The translations under genes were made by a program, and so were the position numbers. Of a DNA stretch of 64,000 nt, positions 21,359 through 32,904 are shown one piece after another (position 1 is the first letter of the stretch; every line of letters starts with the position of its first letter). The notes under the pieces are model-generated. The model saw only the letters and a list, made by a program, of their open reading frames with translations, was not told the origin of the DNA and made no database searches. This DNA is from Tilletiopsis washingtonensis (lineage: Eukaryota; Basidiomycota; Exobasidiomycetes; Entylomatales): contig NW_020312010.1 in NCBI RefSeq assembly GCF_003144115.1, forward strand, positions 613,314 through 677,313. Reading direction: 5' to 3'.

Positions 21359-24335
21359 CTACGCTCTCGCCACATCGCGAATGCGGCCGTCCAGCACGGG
21401 CGCCACGAGGGCCAGCTCGGCGCCCGCCGCGCGCAGCTCCTCCACGTCGGCGGCACTGAGGTGCAGGTGCTGCTCCAGCATGTCGCCCTGCCGCCGCTTC
21501 GGCGACTTGTTGCCTGCATCTGCCGCGTCGGCGGCGGCGGCGCTCGGGAGGAGCTTGGCGCGCCTCGTCTTCGTCTCGCGCTCGTCTTGCGGCTCTTGCG
21601 CCTTCTTGGGATTCGAGAAGTGTCTCGAGACTGAATCCAAGGCCGCATCACCCTCAGTCAGCTGGCAGCCCGAGCACAGCAGCTTGGGTCAGCCAAAAAA
21701 AAACTCACCGCGGTCATGCTGCGAGTGATGCGCTGCCGAGGCGGCATGCAGCGCATTCTGAAAGCCCGAGGGACTGCTGTCGACGATGTAGCGCGCCTTG
21801 GACTTGCTCGGCGTCATGGCTGCGCTCTGCGGCTGCGTTGTCGTCGTCGTTTGCGTCGGCTGCTGCGTCGTCGACTCCAGCGAGCCCTCGCCCGCGGCGG
21901 CATCCTCGGACGACGTGCCGGCGAGGCGCCGCGCGCGTGCCACGCTGGCCTGCATGATGCGTGCATTGGCGCCGCCCGCCGGTGCAGCGTCAGCAGCGGA
22001 CGAGGAGCCGCCGCTCTCGACGGAGTCGCGCAGCTGGCCCAGGCGCCAGAGCAGACTGGCGCCGAGGAGGTACTTGCGCAGCAGCGTGCTCATCAGGGCG
22101 CCTGATTCGTGATCCACGCTGCCCGAAGGGGGGCTACATCAGTACTGCGGAGGCAACGAAGCGAGGAAAGCGCTAGCTTACAGTTCCTTGCCAGCCTTGA
22201 GACTCTCAAAGCCATCGTGTCCGAGAAACATGTACTCGCGCGTGCAGACGCGGTATGTCTTGTCCATCTCCAGCTCGCGGCCCAGCTCCAGCCTTGGCCG
22301 TTGGATCTCCACACTGCATCCTCCCTGCTCGTCCGACTCGAACTCAAACACCGTCACCGGCTGCGGTGCCGCGCTGCGCTGTCCCGCCGCATCTTTGCCG
22401 AACAGATGCCCGTCGCGCAGCAGCGTCACGGACACGACGCGCGCCCCGGGAGGCTTGGACGAGTCCCAGACGACGTTGCAGCCGGAGACTTGAGGGAAGC
22501 GACCTTCTTGTCGCGGGTATGCGGAGAAGCCATTTTCCAGCGCGTCCCCTGGAGCAGTGTCTCGCAGTCAGCCTCATCGCTTCTGTCTCTCGTGTCTTGC
22601 GGGCCGGTACACGCACAGATCTGCTGGCCGGTCAACTCGAGCACGACGGTGGCGTCCTCAAACGGCAGCACTTCCAGCACCGCGCGCAGCGTCAATGGGC
22701 CAGGTCCATACACTGAGTCACCCCGCAGCGAGCCTCCGCAGATGAGCGTCATGTCGCTGTGCGAGCGGGGCAGGCAGGTCAGCGCGACTTGTGCAATGGG
22801 CGCAGAGGAGAGGCGCGAGCAGCTCACACTTCGCGGCCTTCCTCGGAGCGACTGGGCTGGAGCTCTCCTCGTCTGTCTCGCTCGCGCAGTGGCATTTCAT
22901 ACGAGTGTCGCAGAACGTCGGCGATGCTGCGCCCCGCCGCCGCGGTGAGCCAGAGAAGCAGCACAGCCTCCGACGACGGAAGGGGACGTACAAGTTGCCA
23001 CAGGCGCTCTCTCCCATCCGCACCCTGTCCGCGCGCGTGTCAAACGGCGCCAGTGCAAACGCGACGGGCTGACCCGTCGCTTCGTCGACTTTGGCCAGCA
23101 GCTCGCCGATGCGCTTGCGCAACGCAGGCAGAGGGGGATCACTGGGCAGCGTACGATGACGCGTCACGCTCAGCGAGAGGATACGCCGTCGCCGAATCGC
23201 GTTGTGTTGAGGAGGAGAGAGGGAGAGTGTCGCTTCGGAGAGGTCGCGGAAGTCGGAGCCTGACTGTTCGGCGTGGTCGCTGGTCAGCTGCCCTGTCAAG
23301 TGAGAGGGGCAGCAGAGAATGGACATACCTTGATGATGAAGCACGCCTGATCCTCATCCGTGCCTCCCGGTCTCTCGAACGCTTCGCCCTCGAATGAGTC
23401 GGCCCCACGACCGATGTAGTACGTATGATCATGCCCACCGAGCACTATGTCGACGCCATGTCCATCCGCACTGCCCTTGGTTGCGCCGACGGCGTTGGCC
23501 AGGGCAATGTCGTTCTGCACGCGCGAGTGCGTGAGGGCAACGATGAGCTCGCATGCCTCTCCTTCTGGGTCGCGCAGCTGCTGCGAGAGCGCAACGGCGA
23601 CGGAGGCCATGGAGCGATAGCGGAACTCGGAGGGCAGCGACGGCAGCGTGGCCAGCCAGTCCTTCTCCACCAGGCCGATGATGCCGACTCTGACACCCTT
23701 GACGTTGAGCACCGTGTAGCGCTGCGTGCCCGGCACGACGGCGTCGCCCTCCTGCGGCTCTTCAGATGTGCTGGTCTGCGCTGCGGGAGAGGAAGAGGTG
23801 TCGACGATGTTGGAGAGATGCCAGGGAAAGTTCGTCTTGGCCATCAGCGAACGCAGATGCGGGTAGCCAAAGTCGAAGTCGTGGCTTGGCGAGGGTCAGT
23901 TGAGGGGGCCACGTGTGGGAGAGAGAGAGAGAGTACGTGCCCCGGCGCGAGCGCCACATGCACACACAAGCACCGCCTGTCGCCACCACCGACGCCGCAG
24001 CTGACTCACTTGCCCACGCATGCCGCGTCGTTGCCCTGCGCATTGAGCGGCTCAATCATGTGTTCTCCTCTGCTCACGCTGCTCTCCACGCTTGGATTGA
24101 ATGCATCGCCCGAGAAGAGCACTAGGCCGCCCAGCTCTCGCTGCGTGGCATCCTTGCCCTCGCGCTCCTCCGGCCCCGGCGTGGCCGGCGTCCATGTGTT
24201 GCGGATGCGCGCAATCTTGGCGGCAAACTGGCTGGCGTCGATGATGCCGTCGCCGCCGAGCGACTTGTCGAGCTGGCGGATGCGGTACTCGTCGTTGTGG
24301 TGCAGCAGCGGCAGCGCGATGCGCGAGGCGGCCAT
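21359..24335 (-). CDS. 5'-nucleotidase-family metallophosphatase (UshA/CD73 fold)
   Basis: Hydrolyses nucleoside monophosphates or related phosphoesters with a dimetal centre. Eight exons on minus (24335-24010, 23884-23329, 23287-22992, 22926-22828, 22756-22617, 22548-22182, 22118-21709, 21630-21359) close to 821 aa. All calcineurin-like metal motifs are present in order: LLHHNDEYRI, LVLFSGDAF, GNHDFDFG (its Asn is split by intron 1), ALTHSR and GGHDHTYYIG. The C-terminal 5'-nucleotidase domain has CGGSLRGDSVYGPG, ALENGFSAYP, GRFPQVSGCNVVWD and DGRIRDVAR. There is no signal peptide, so it is probably cytosolic, unlike CD73. The last intron was set at 21708-21631 because only this acceptor keeps the conserved C-terminal frame open; it also supplies a gctgac branch. 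A (GA)n tract lies in intron 1. Divergent from the LRR gene. Confidence 0.93.
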
Positions 24336-24753
24336 GCTGACACAGCGCAGCGCACGCAGCGCGCGGAGCGGCGAGGCGCGCAGAGGACGCGGCAGATGCG
24401 GACAGAGAGGGCGCAGGATGGCGAGCACGGGGAGGAGAGGGAGCAGGTGAGATGGGCGCCGTGAGCCGGCAGCTGCAAGCCGAGCAGACGATGGTGGTGG
24501 GTGGGAGAAGGGAAGTTGAAGGCGCGGCGCGCTGCCTTTGCCGTGCCTTGACTGGCTCGCAAGCGAAGGTCCGTGCACCGCGAGGACCCTGAGCACGTGC
24601 CGGCGGCGACTCGGAGCACGGCCGACTGCGCGAGGGGCACCAATGATGCGCCGGCCTTGGCTCCTCTCGCTCTCGTTTCTGCCCCTGTCCACACCACCAC
24701 CACCACCGCCGCACGCTCCGCCCTGTCGCAGCGCCGCCTAGCGCGCCGCCAGC
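24336..24753. promoter_or_regulatory. Divergent promoter region
   Basis: 418 bases between the start codons of the metallophosphatase (-) and the LRR protein (+). It includes a run of CAC triplets near 24695. I see no palindrome or TATA box; function is inferred from position. Confidence 0.5.
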
Positions 24754-27377
24754 ATGCAGACGGAGCAGCCCTCCACCTACGTGCACTCGCTCGCGCGCTG
24801 GGTGCGCGCACACGAGGCCGCCCTCTCCGGCGCCGCGGCCGTCGCTGGCCCTTCTTCCTCATCGTCCAGCGCCAGCTCTGCACTCGGCTGGCTCGCGGCG
24901 CCCGGCGCCTGGCTGGGCCTCGACTATCTCGCCTCCTCCTCGGCGCCGCTCCCGCCGCGCGGCCCAGCAGCGCCGCCGCGCACGCCGCAGCGCGCCGCAG
25001 CGGCGCGGCCCACGCCGCTGCCGCTGAGCACGCATCATCTCTACTACCTGCTGCTGCACTTCGACTCCCTCGCGCTCCCCACGGGCGATCTGGCACAGAC
25101 GCTGCCGCCCGCACAGCGCGCACGGCCCGTCAGCTTCGCCTATGTGCCCGCCACGCCGAGCCGCGGCGGCATCGACGCAGACGCGCGCAGCATCGCCGCC
25201 AGCGTCGCCACGACGGCGCTGAGTGCCGTCACGTTTGGAGCGGCGGGCTGGTGGCGCGAGAAGGAGGATCCGATGCGCGATGGGCGCTACTTGTACTCTG
25301 CGCTGACAAGTGAGTGCACCCAGGCCCACCTGCGGTGTGAGTGGCAAGCTGAGCAGACTTTCTCCGCGCAGAGATCCCGTCACTCTCCCTTTCTCCCCCG
25401 CCCGTGCGCCTGCTTGCCGGCTTTGAAGATGCGCCAGGCACAAGTCTGGTGCCGCTCGATGTGTTCAAGACGCTCGCCGTGCTGAGCACCAGCGACGTCG
25501 ACGTGCGCACGCTCGCGGGCTGGGACCGCCTCGCGTGCCAGCTACGCAGTCTCTCCTTGCGTCGCTGTGGCGTGGAAGACGTCGAGGAGGTGCTGTGCGG
25601 CAATGTCCGGCGCGATGCGCGCAGACGCAGAGGCGCAAAGGATCGCCTCGCGCACGACGAAGAGGAGGAGCAGATGCCCACTCTCGCCTGGCATTTCCTC
25701 GCACATCTCTCGCTGGCAAGCAACAATCTCACCTTCTTTCCCTCCGAACCCCTCGTGCATCTCGCGGCGCTCGTCTCGCTCGATCTCTCGTCCAATCTGC
25801 TCAACTCGGTCCCGCCTTCTCTCTCCAGCCTGCGCCACCTCGCCTCGCTCAATCTCGCCGACAATCTCATCGACTCGCTCCTCGGCATTCCCGATGCCCT
25901 GCCGGCGATTCAATCGCTCAACCTCTCCGCCAATCGTCTCTCCTCCCTCTGCGGGCTCGAGCGTCTCTCAACACTACGGCGCATCGATCTGCGGCGCAAC
26001 GACGTGTATGAGGTCGCAGAGGTGGGCCGCCTGGCGCCGCTGCCGCACGTATGCGAGATCTGGATCAAGGGCAACCCACTCGAGGAAGAAGAAGACGAGC
26101 CGCGCATCGCCATCTTTGCTGTCTTTGCGCAAGAAGGACGCGAGATTGAACAGCTGAAGATCGACGATGAAGCACCCGGCTTCTGGGAGCGCCAGCGCGT
26201 GACGAACGGCGTCGCCTCGCGCTCGTCGCGCAGAGGAGAGAGGGAGGAGACGCCCTCTGCCGAATCACCGCCGCACACGCCGGCGGCATCGAGCGACGAT
26301 GCCGCCGCGCAAGCAGCGTCGTCTGCGCCACGAGTCGTCTCGGTGCACCACGTCGTGCCGGCGGCGGCACAAAAGGCACAGAAGCGACGCGCGAGGCGCG
26401 TGGTGCATCTGCACGACGACGCCGCGAGCAGCACGCAGCAGGCGCGGCCCGCCGCCTCCGCCGCAGCCGAGGCCGACGAGACGGCACGTGAGGAACAAGC
26501 GCGGCGCGCGCTCAGAGAGGAAGTGACGGATGCCCAGTCGATTGTGGCGGCGGCAAGGGAGGGGAGATTGGGTGAGGCCATGGGCCAGCGAGAGGAAGAG
26601 GCGAATGCGTCTGTGCACGCCAAGAGTACACCTGACGCAGTTCCTCGTGGCGGCGCGTCGACGGCGAGCAAGTCGCAGGCCATTGCCGGGCCTGCAGCGT
26701 CTGCATCTGCCGATGCCGTCATCGTCGACGGCGTCAACGCAGCGCCAGCGCCAAGCTCCGATGCATCCCATCCTCCCGCTCCGTCCAGTCCACGCACAAC
26801 GACGTCGCACAGCGCCCGGCCCGCAAACCCACGCGCGCCACTCTCGGGCACGCTCACGCGCAAGGCCGGCGCCGCAGCGGCGCTGCTCTCCAGCGACTAC
26901 GAGACCTCTGCGTCGCCGACGCCGGCGCGAGATGCTGCCGCCAGCTCGCCGACGCGTCCACGCCCGCAGCGCGCGGGGAGCAGCAATAGCCACACGCAGA
27001 CGCTCGGGCGCAGCAACACGCTTCGTGCGCCGCCGGCCGCACGCGGCGACGAGGCAGCAGCAGCAGTAGCACAACGCCGTCCGAACAAAGACGCGCTGGC
27101 AAGACGACGCACGGAGATCAGTGCCAGTCTGTACGCGCCGTCGTTGGGCGTCGCGGCGGGCGCCGATGTTTCTGCCTCTGGCCCGACTGCGCCGCCTGCG
27201 GCGTCTGCGGCCGGCCCGCGCGACGCAAGCAAGGCAGCCGGCGCCGAGGGAGACTTTCGTGCGCGCATCGAGCTGCTGCGCCGCGAGATGGGCGAGGACT
27301 GGCTCACGGCCCTCTCGCGGGGCAGCGTCTACATGGACGAGCAGCCGCAGCCGGGAGAGGAGACGCCGAGACAATGA
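24754..27377 (+). CDS. Leucine-rich-repeat protein with long disordered tail
   Basis: Two exons (24754-25309, 25372-27377; phase 1, gtgagt donor) encode 853 aa. The N-terminus is a poorly characterised helical region with YLLLHFDSLALP and later SLVPLDVFKTLAVL. A run of at least five leucine-rich repeats occupies roughly residues 290-430 (LAHLSLASNNL, LVSLDLSSNLL, LASLNLADNLI, IQSLNLSANRL, LRRIDLRRNDV). It is followed by an LRR cap with EIWIKGNPLEEEEDE and then APGFWERQRV. The remaining ~400 residues are Ser/Ala/Pro-rich and disordered, with a short ordered C-terminus (RIELLRREMGEDWLTAL). N-terminal domain plus SDS22-like LRRs resembles fungal proteins grouped near nischarin and STK11-interacting protein, which suggests a scaffold; this family placement is tentative. 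No enzymatic domain was seen. Confidence 0.85.
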
Positions 27378-28031
27378 GATACCCCCCCCCCCTGTGATGT
27401 GCGATGTGAATCGGTGCATGAGCGTACGGCGCGCCTGCCGCTGCCCTTGGTACAGACGGGTGCACTCTGCGAACGTCTCGACACTGTGGCAACAGTGTGG
27501 TCTGAGTCCGCCTTGTGCTTTGCGCACCACATCTCATGCTGGTTGCGGAGATGTAGCGTAGCCAATGCGGAGGGGGGGGGGGAGGGGGCACGGACACAAC
27601 CGTTGTCAGTACGGTCCCCGGCGACCAGCAGAATCACTGCTGCCTCCTACGAGCCAGCGGCAGCACAGCGTCAAGGCTCGGGAGTTGCCAGATCATGAGT
27701 ATGTGAGAAGCGGCGGATTTGCCGATCGAAGGAACAGCCAGAAGTCAGAGAAGAGAAGGTCAAACAAGCCACGCAGCACGCGGGTGCGGAGACTCAAGAC
27801 CAGGTATGAGATGCTCCGGAACGGCAGCTGAGGCTGGAGTGCAGACACAACTCATGCATTCAGACCTCATGTCTGCCCACTTTCATCATGATCGGCGAAC
27901 GAGCGAACGATGCACAGTTGACAGAGAGAGTGGACGATCGTTCGGGTGGTAAGGTTCGAGGGTCAGAAGCTGCCGAGACGCAACTGGAGGTGTGGAGAGG
28001 CAAGAAGAGGGCGTCGCGCCTGCTGAGAGGG
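27378..28031. other. Tail-to-tail intergenic region
   Basis: 654 bases between two convergent genes, with C and G homopolymers near 27385 and 27571. No supported gene or RNA. Confidence 0.5.
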
Positions 28032-28603
28032 CTATGCCGCTGTCGCGCGCGCCTGGGGTTGCAAAGCGCGTCAGTCGGTGAGTGGACGAGCGTGCATGAG
28101 AGGCAGACTAGGAGGCGATAGCATTGAGGAGGGCATGTGCGCCGCCCGACTTCTCTCTGCGCACACCCGCACGAGCCCAGACAGTCACTCACCTGCTTCA
28201 GCCGCTGCAGCTCCTCGACGCGACTCAGGAGCGCGAGAAACTCGTTGGCCGAGGCGGCGGTGCGCATCGTGAGTGGAGTGGTCTCACGGCGATGGTTGTC
28301 CAGGCGCATGATGGTGTGCGCCAGCACGGCGGCGGGCTGACCGTGGAGCGTCGCGCCCATTGTCGTAGTCTCCTGGTCGATGGCCTGGCAACGCGCCACA
28401 TCGCGCGTGAGCTCCTCGATCATGGCGTCGAGGCGTGTGATGATGCCGGCCGCCTCGCGGCGTATCGCATCCTGCGGCGCGGCCGACACAGCAGCGTCGC
28501 CAGCGGGAGCGGCGAGCTCGACGCACTGGGCGCGCAGGCTGCGCACCTCCACCAGCACGTTGGCAAGTGCTGCGCTCTGCATTGCGGCATTCTGAAGGGG
28601 CAT
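28032..28603 (-). CDS. Small coiled-coil protein, function unknown
   Basis: I do not recognise this gene. The main exon runs from 28603 to 28193, and a 21 nt last exon (28052-28032) adds six residues and a TAG after a gtgagt...ccccag intron, giving 143 codons. The protein is almost entirely helical with heptad-like spacing (VLVEVRSLRAQCVELA, GIITRLDAMIEELTRDVA, FLALLSRVEELQRLKQ), so it is probably a subunit of a coiled-coil complex such as a tether, kinetochore or Mediator component. The start is ambiguous. An ATG-only first exon at 28647-28645 could splice from a gtctgt donor to the ccttcag acceptor at 28595, which would remove MPLQ. The two models are equally in frame. Confidence 0.6.
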
Positions 28604-29432
28604 GTGTGAGCGGACGGGCCCAAGAGGCGAGGCAAGCGACAGACCATGATGTGTATGAGGTGGTGTTGGGAGAGGCGAATGGTAGTTGAGAAGCAGGTGT
28701 AGCAGGGAGCGACCGACTTGGACTGCCGCCTGCAGGCACGGGTTTCTAGGGAGCAAGTATAAAGAGCTCGCAGTGAGATCACGCTTGGCGGTCGCATCGT
28801 GCCGCAGCACCGCTCTGCCAGCTGCCTTGGGCGTGCTCGCACTAAGACGTCACTCGACTCGATCCGAGCCTAACCCGCAGCGCTTTGGCCAGCGCGACCT
28901 GTCCGCCTTGCACCTGCCTCTCCGGATGATAGTGCCGCATCTTCAGGCTGGCAGACCGACCCTAGAAGACGGGCACGCATGACGAGGAGCGTCCGCTCGA
29001 CGCACGCGACTGCAGCAGGCAGAGACGGCGAGCTCAGGGGTCCACCAGCCAGGCGTGGGAACAGTGCCCTGCTGACAAATCACGGTACCGCATGATCTGG
29101 CGCGCATCTCAGGCACGCCGCCGCGCGCCGCGCCGCGCCGCCGGATCTGGCTGGCGCCGCCGCCGCCGCCGCTCGCCGCGCGCGGGGGAGAGGGAGAGGG
29201 CCAGGCTCGTGTGCGCTGCTGCTCACCACCACCACGCCGCCGCTCCTCTCGTTGCCTTCGCTCTGCCCGCCTCGCCGTCGCCGTCGCAGCAGCCTCTCTG
29301 CGTCTCGCTCTCGTCCACTTGGCCCACGCGACTTCTCTCTGCTCTCTGCTCTCTGTGCAGCTCCGCCTGCCTGCCTCGCAGCTCTCGCGTCCGCGTGCCT
29401 CCACAGCGCCACTTGATTCGCCCGCAGCAGCC
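28604..29432. other. Divergent intergenic region upstream of Rheb
   Basis: 829 bases between the small coiled-coil gene (-) and the Rheb start (+). The 200 bases before the Rheb ATG are C/T-rich, typical of a fungal promoter and leader. A TATAAAG word at about 28758 is too far from the Rheb start to be assigned to it. Confidence 0.45.
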
Positions 29433-30965
29433 ATGGCACAGCCAGCACGGCACCCGAAGCGGAAAATCGCCGTGCTTGGCTCGCGCTCCGTCGGTGAGTG
29501 TAGGCGGCGAGCGCGGCGCGGGCGGCGAGAGGAGGCATCAGCAGGGCGCAGAGGGCGCTGCGTTGCGGCGCTACGAGGGGCGGCGCGTGAGGCTGCGGCA
29601 CGGTGCGGGCAACGCGAGGCCACAACTCAGGGTCTGTGCGAGGCGCAGGTCCAGGTGCGGCGCTTGGTCTGCGTTGGCTCGCCAGGCGTGCCAAGGCACC
29701 GGCTGTCACTGCGCAGCGCGACGGGCAGGCGTCGATCTGGATGCGAGCGGCGCAGAGCTCGTGTCGGGGGCCTGGCGTGCGAGCGACGCGACGCAGGCCA
29801 GCGTGGCGGTGGAGCGGGCAGCGAAGAGGGCGCATTGGTGGCCGGGCTGAGCGCTGCACGCCGACGGCTGCGCTGGAGGCCGCGAGAAGCAGCGGGAGGA
29901 CGCCCGGCTCTCCTGGCGGACAGAGATGGCTGGCCCACTGCGCGCCAAATCTGGTCCCCCCCGGGTGTCCATACAGCGCCTGCAGCGCCAGCGTGGGCCG
30001 CTCACCGCATGCTGCCATGTTCACGCTCTCTCCTCTGACGACGACTCTAGGCAAGTCCTCGCTCATCGTGCGCTACGTCGAGGATGCCTTTGTCGACTCG
30101 TACTACCCGACGATTGAGAACATCTTCAACAAGTGCGTCAAGTACAAGGGCGTCGAGTATGACTGTGATGTCATCGACACCGCAGGGCAGGTGCGTCCCC
30201 TTTCCCTCCATCCCGCCTTCTCACTCATTGACGCGGCGGCTCTGCACGCTGCTCTGCAGGACGAGTACTCGATCCTGAACTCCAAGCACGCCATCGGCAT
30301 CCACGGCTACGTGCTGGTGTACTCGATTGCGTCGCGCAACTCGTTTGAGATGGTGCAGACGGTGTACGACAAGATTCTCAACTACACGGGCACGGAGCAC
30401 GTGCCGTGCGTGATTGTGGGGCAGAAGAGCGACTTGCATGTGCAGCGGTGAGTGGGGCGTGTGAGGGAGCGGGGAGGCGATGTGGCAATGGCTGATATAC
30501 GCGCTGGCGGGACAGGCAAGTGTCGGAGCAGGAGGGCAAGGACCTGGCGCAGCAACTGCAGTGTGCTTGGGTCGAGACGAGCGCAAGACACAATGCCAAC
30601 GTCTGTGAGTCGGCGAGGGCGAGGAGCGGCAGGCAAGAGAGTGAGAGAGTGTGTGAGGTGGGCAGAGGTCTCGAAGGGCCAGATTGGACGGAGCCAAGCA
30701 CACCTCTGCGTCAGCAGGGCAAAGGCCTCTCCTCGGCCGGCTGGCGCGTTCCAGTCGTGTCTCGACAAGCGCCGCCGAGGCGCCGGCTGTAAGCTGCACA
30801 TCGGCCAGGGCCCCCTTTCTGCGCACTCGCTGCATGCCGTCACTGACGCAATCATGGCGCCCGCGCAAAACAGCAAAAGTCTTTGAGCTGATGCTCGGCG
30901 AGACGGAGCGCGGCACAACGAAGGAGAACCCGGAGCCGGCGCCGAGCAAGTGCGATGTCATGTGA
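29433..30965 (+). CDS. RHB1: Rheb-type small GTPase
   Basis: Ras-superfamily GTPase of the Rheb branch, the activator of TORC1 downstream of the TSC1/TSC2 complex. Five exons (29433-29493, 30051-30190, 30260-30447, 30516-30604, 30874-30965) close to 189 aa. Motifs in order are: P-loop GSRSVGKSS with the Rheb-specific Arg in place of Ras Gly12; effector region FVDSYYPTIENIF; G3 DTAGQDEYS; G4 GQKSDL; G5 ETSAR. The C-terminus CDVM is a CaaX box, so farnesylation and endomembrane attachment are expected. G4 reads Gln-Lys-Ser-Asp instead of Asn-Lys-x-Asp, a change at a base-recognition residue. Intron 1 (557 nt) splits the P-loop codon, a common Ras-family position. Confidence 0.96.
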
Positions 30966-31387
30966 TGCGTCTTTCGCGCTTGCTCTCCTCTCTCTCTCTC
31001 ATCGCGCGGCCATCACCTCCGCTTCCACGATCTGCGCGCCCTTTGCTCGTCCATGTGTAAATCTCTCCGCCCATCACCGCCCCTCGTTCCGCAGCTCCCA
31101 GATCCCGATCGCACTACCCATAATTTCGTAAGCGCATCGCAGCAGCGCACGCGCGGCGCAGCACCTGGTTGTTGTGAGCCAGACAGGCGGGGAGAGCAGC
31201 CCGTACGTGCCCCTTCAACGGCCCGGCCTGCGTCAGCGCACAGGACGCGCAGTCGGGCATTGCTCGCACCGCCTCCGCCTTTCTCTCCCTGCTGCACGTT
31301 CCTGCGTCTTCTCGCTCGGGTGCAGCGGGGGGGGGGGGGGAACGGACGTGACACAACATGCGTTGCCCCTCTCCCTCTTCCTGCCTC
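30966..31387. other. Tail-to-tail intergenic region
   Basis: 422 bases between the stops of Rheb (+) and the histone-fold gene (-). It contains a G homopolymer near 31327-31340. Nothing else was seen. Confidence 0.5.
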
Positions 31388-32565
31388 TCACTCCCACGGC
31401 TCCATCTCGCCCTCGCCCTCGACCTCGCCGCCGTGCCAGATGGGAATCTGCTTGATCTGCTCGAGCAGCGCCGCCGCATCGCCGTCGCCCGACTGCGCGT
31501 CGCGCAGCTTCTGGATGTACTTTTCCCGCCGCCGCATCGCCACGGGCAGCGGCAGCGCGGCGGGGATGATGCCTGTGGGTTGGTGGGCCGCATGGTACAC
31601 GCGTCAGCTAGACGCCTGCCTTGTTGCCCGAAAAAAGGAGCGCCAAGAGCGGCAAGAGCGATTGGCGCCCAGCAAATGGCTCGGCCTCACTCCGGGCGCG
31701 CGCGCGCCGGCCACGCAAGGGCGACCAAGTGGAGTCAAGGAGGGGACTTCCACCGCCCTCGGGACCCGACGAGAGAGAACTCACTGTGGAGAAAGAACAG
31801 GTCGTTTTTGCGCACGGCGTAGGAAATGTCGCTGTACTGCACGTACTTGCGCTTGTCGAGCTGCGCGTGCACGGCGCTGTGCGACGCCATGGTGGCGATG
31901 ATCATCTCCTGCGCGTTGCACGTGGCCCGGGGTGGGGGGTCAGTAAGAGGCGCGAGAGGCAGCGCAAGGAGGCGAGGGGGCAGGGAGCAGACAGAACGCA
32001 CAGATGCGAGCGCAATGGCGCGCAGAGACTCTTTGGGCAGAGTGTCGATGTCTGCGTCTGCCTGGCGAAGGAGAGGAGAGGAGGAGAAGAAGGGTCAGTC
32101 TGCCACGTAACTTGCAAGAATAGGTTNNNNNNNNNNNNNNNNNNNNNNNNNNNNNNNNNNNCCTGAGGCGAATGCGGCTGCAGGTGAGGGCCCACCTCTT
32201 CGACGAGCGGTCGCCCTGTGCGAAAGAGCTCTCCTCGCCCTCTCGCCCCGACAGACACACACACACACACGACGCACCTTGATGATCTTGCCCACGCGCG
32301 CCAGCGCAAATGCGGGCGTGCGCAGCTCTGCGGCGCCCTTGTTGCTGCTGCTGCTCGCTGCCGTCTGCTCTGCCGCCTCTGCCTCTGCCTCGGCCTCTGC
32401 CTCGCCGGGCGCTGCGTCCTCTGCCGCCGCCCCTGCGCGCGCCGGAGCCGGCGGCGCCTCGCGCATCTCGCCGCTGGCCGCCTCGCCTTCGACGCCGCGC
32501 GCGCCCACGTCGGCGGTGCTGGCGGGCCGTGCGGCGTCTGCTGCCGCGGGTGCGGCGGCCGACAT
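31388..32565 (-). CDS. Histone-fold protein of the Dpb3 / CHRAC / NF-YC group
   Basis: Four exons on minus (32565-32278, 32061-32002, 31908-31785, 31572-31388) give 218 aa. After an acidic, Ala/Glu-rich N-terminus comes a histone fold of the CBF/NF-Y class: FALARVGKIIK, ADADIDTLPKESLRAIALAS, EMIIATMASHS, KRKYVQYSDISYAVRKND and LFFLHSIIPAALPL. The YVQYSDI...FLH pattern and the downstream VIP-like segment fit the smaller DNA polymerase epsilon subunit (Dpb3/POLE4) or the CHRAC chromatin remodeler better than the CCAAT-binding Hap5, but I cannot separate these by eye. The C-terminus is acidic. Intron 1 contains a run of Ns, so its length is unknown, but the flanking splice sites and phase are intact. 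It diverges from the RNase H2 subunit gene, another DNA-maintenance factor. Confidence 0.85.
32127..32161. other. Assembly gap (35 N)
   Basis: A run of 35 Ns inside the first intron of the histone-fold gene. The true length is unknown. Confidence 1.
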
Positions 32566-32904
32566 TGGGCGCGAGGGGTGGGGTGGGTGTGTGTGTGCTG
32601 TGTGTCGCGAGAGTGTGTGCCGGGCAGCAGTGTCACGCGTGGGCGCGCGGCTTGTGAGCAAGGTGGAGGATGCCACGTGTGTGTGAGAGACGGGAGCGTG
32701 ATGCGCGGCTGGCGGGAGGGAGGATGGGAGTGGCACGGCAGGCGGCGGCGGCCCTGAGAGCATCACGCCCAGCCGCCCGGCGCGCGCGGCGCGTAGAGTG
32801 GCCGGCGCCGTGACGCGTCTTGGCTGCGCACGTGATGCCCCCATGCCGCGCGCATCCCGCCTTGCTTCCTCTCCACCACCACCACCCCCCCCACTGCCGC
32901 AAAC
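32566..32904. promoter_or_regulatory. Divergent promoter (histone-fold gene / RNase H2 C subunit)
   Basis: 339 bases between divergent start codons. A GT-rich tract (about 32586-32605) lies near the minus-strand start, and a run of CCA/CAC triplets precedes the plus-strand start. No TATA box was seen. Confidence 0.5.
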
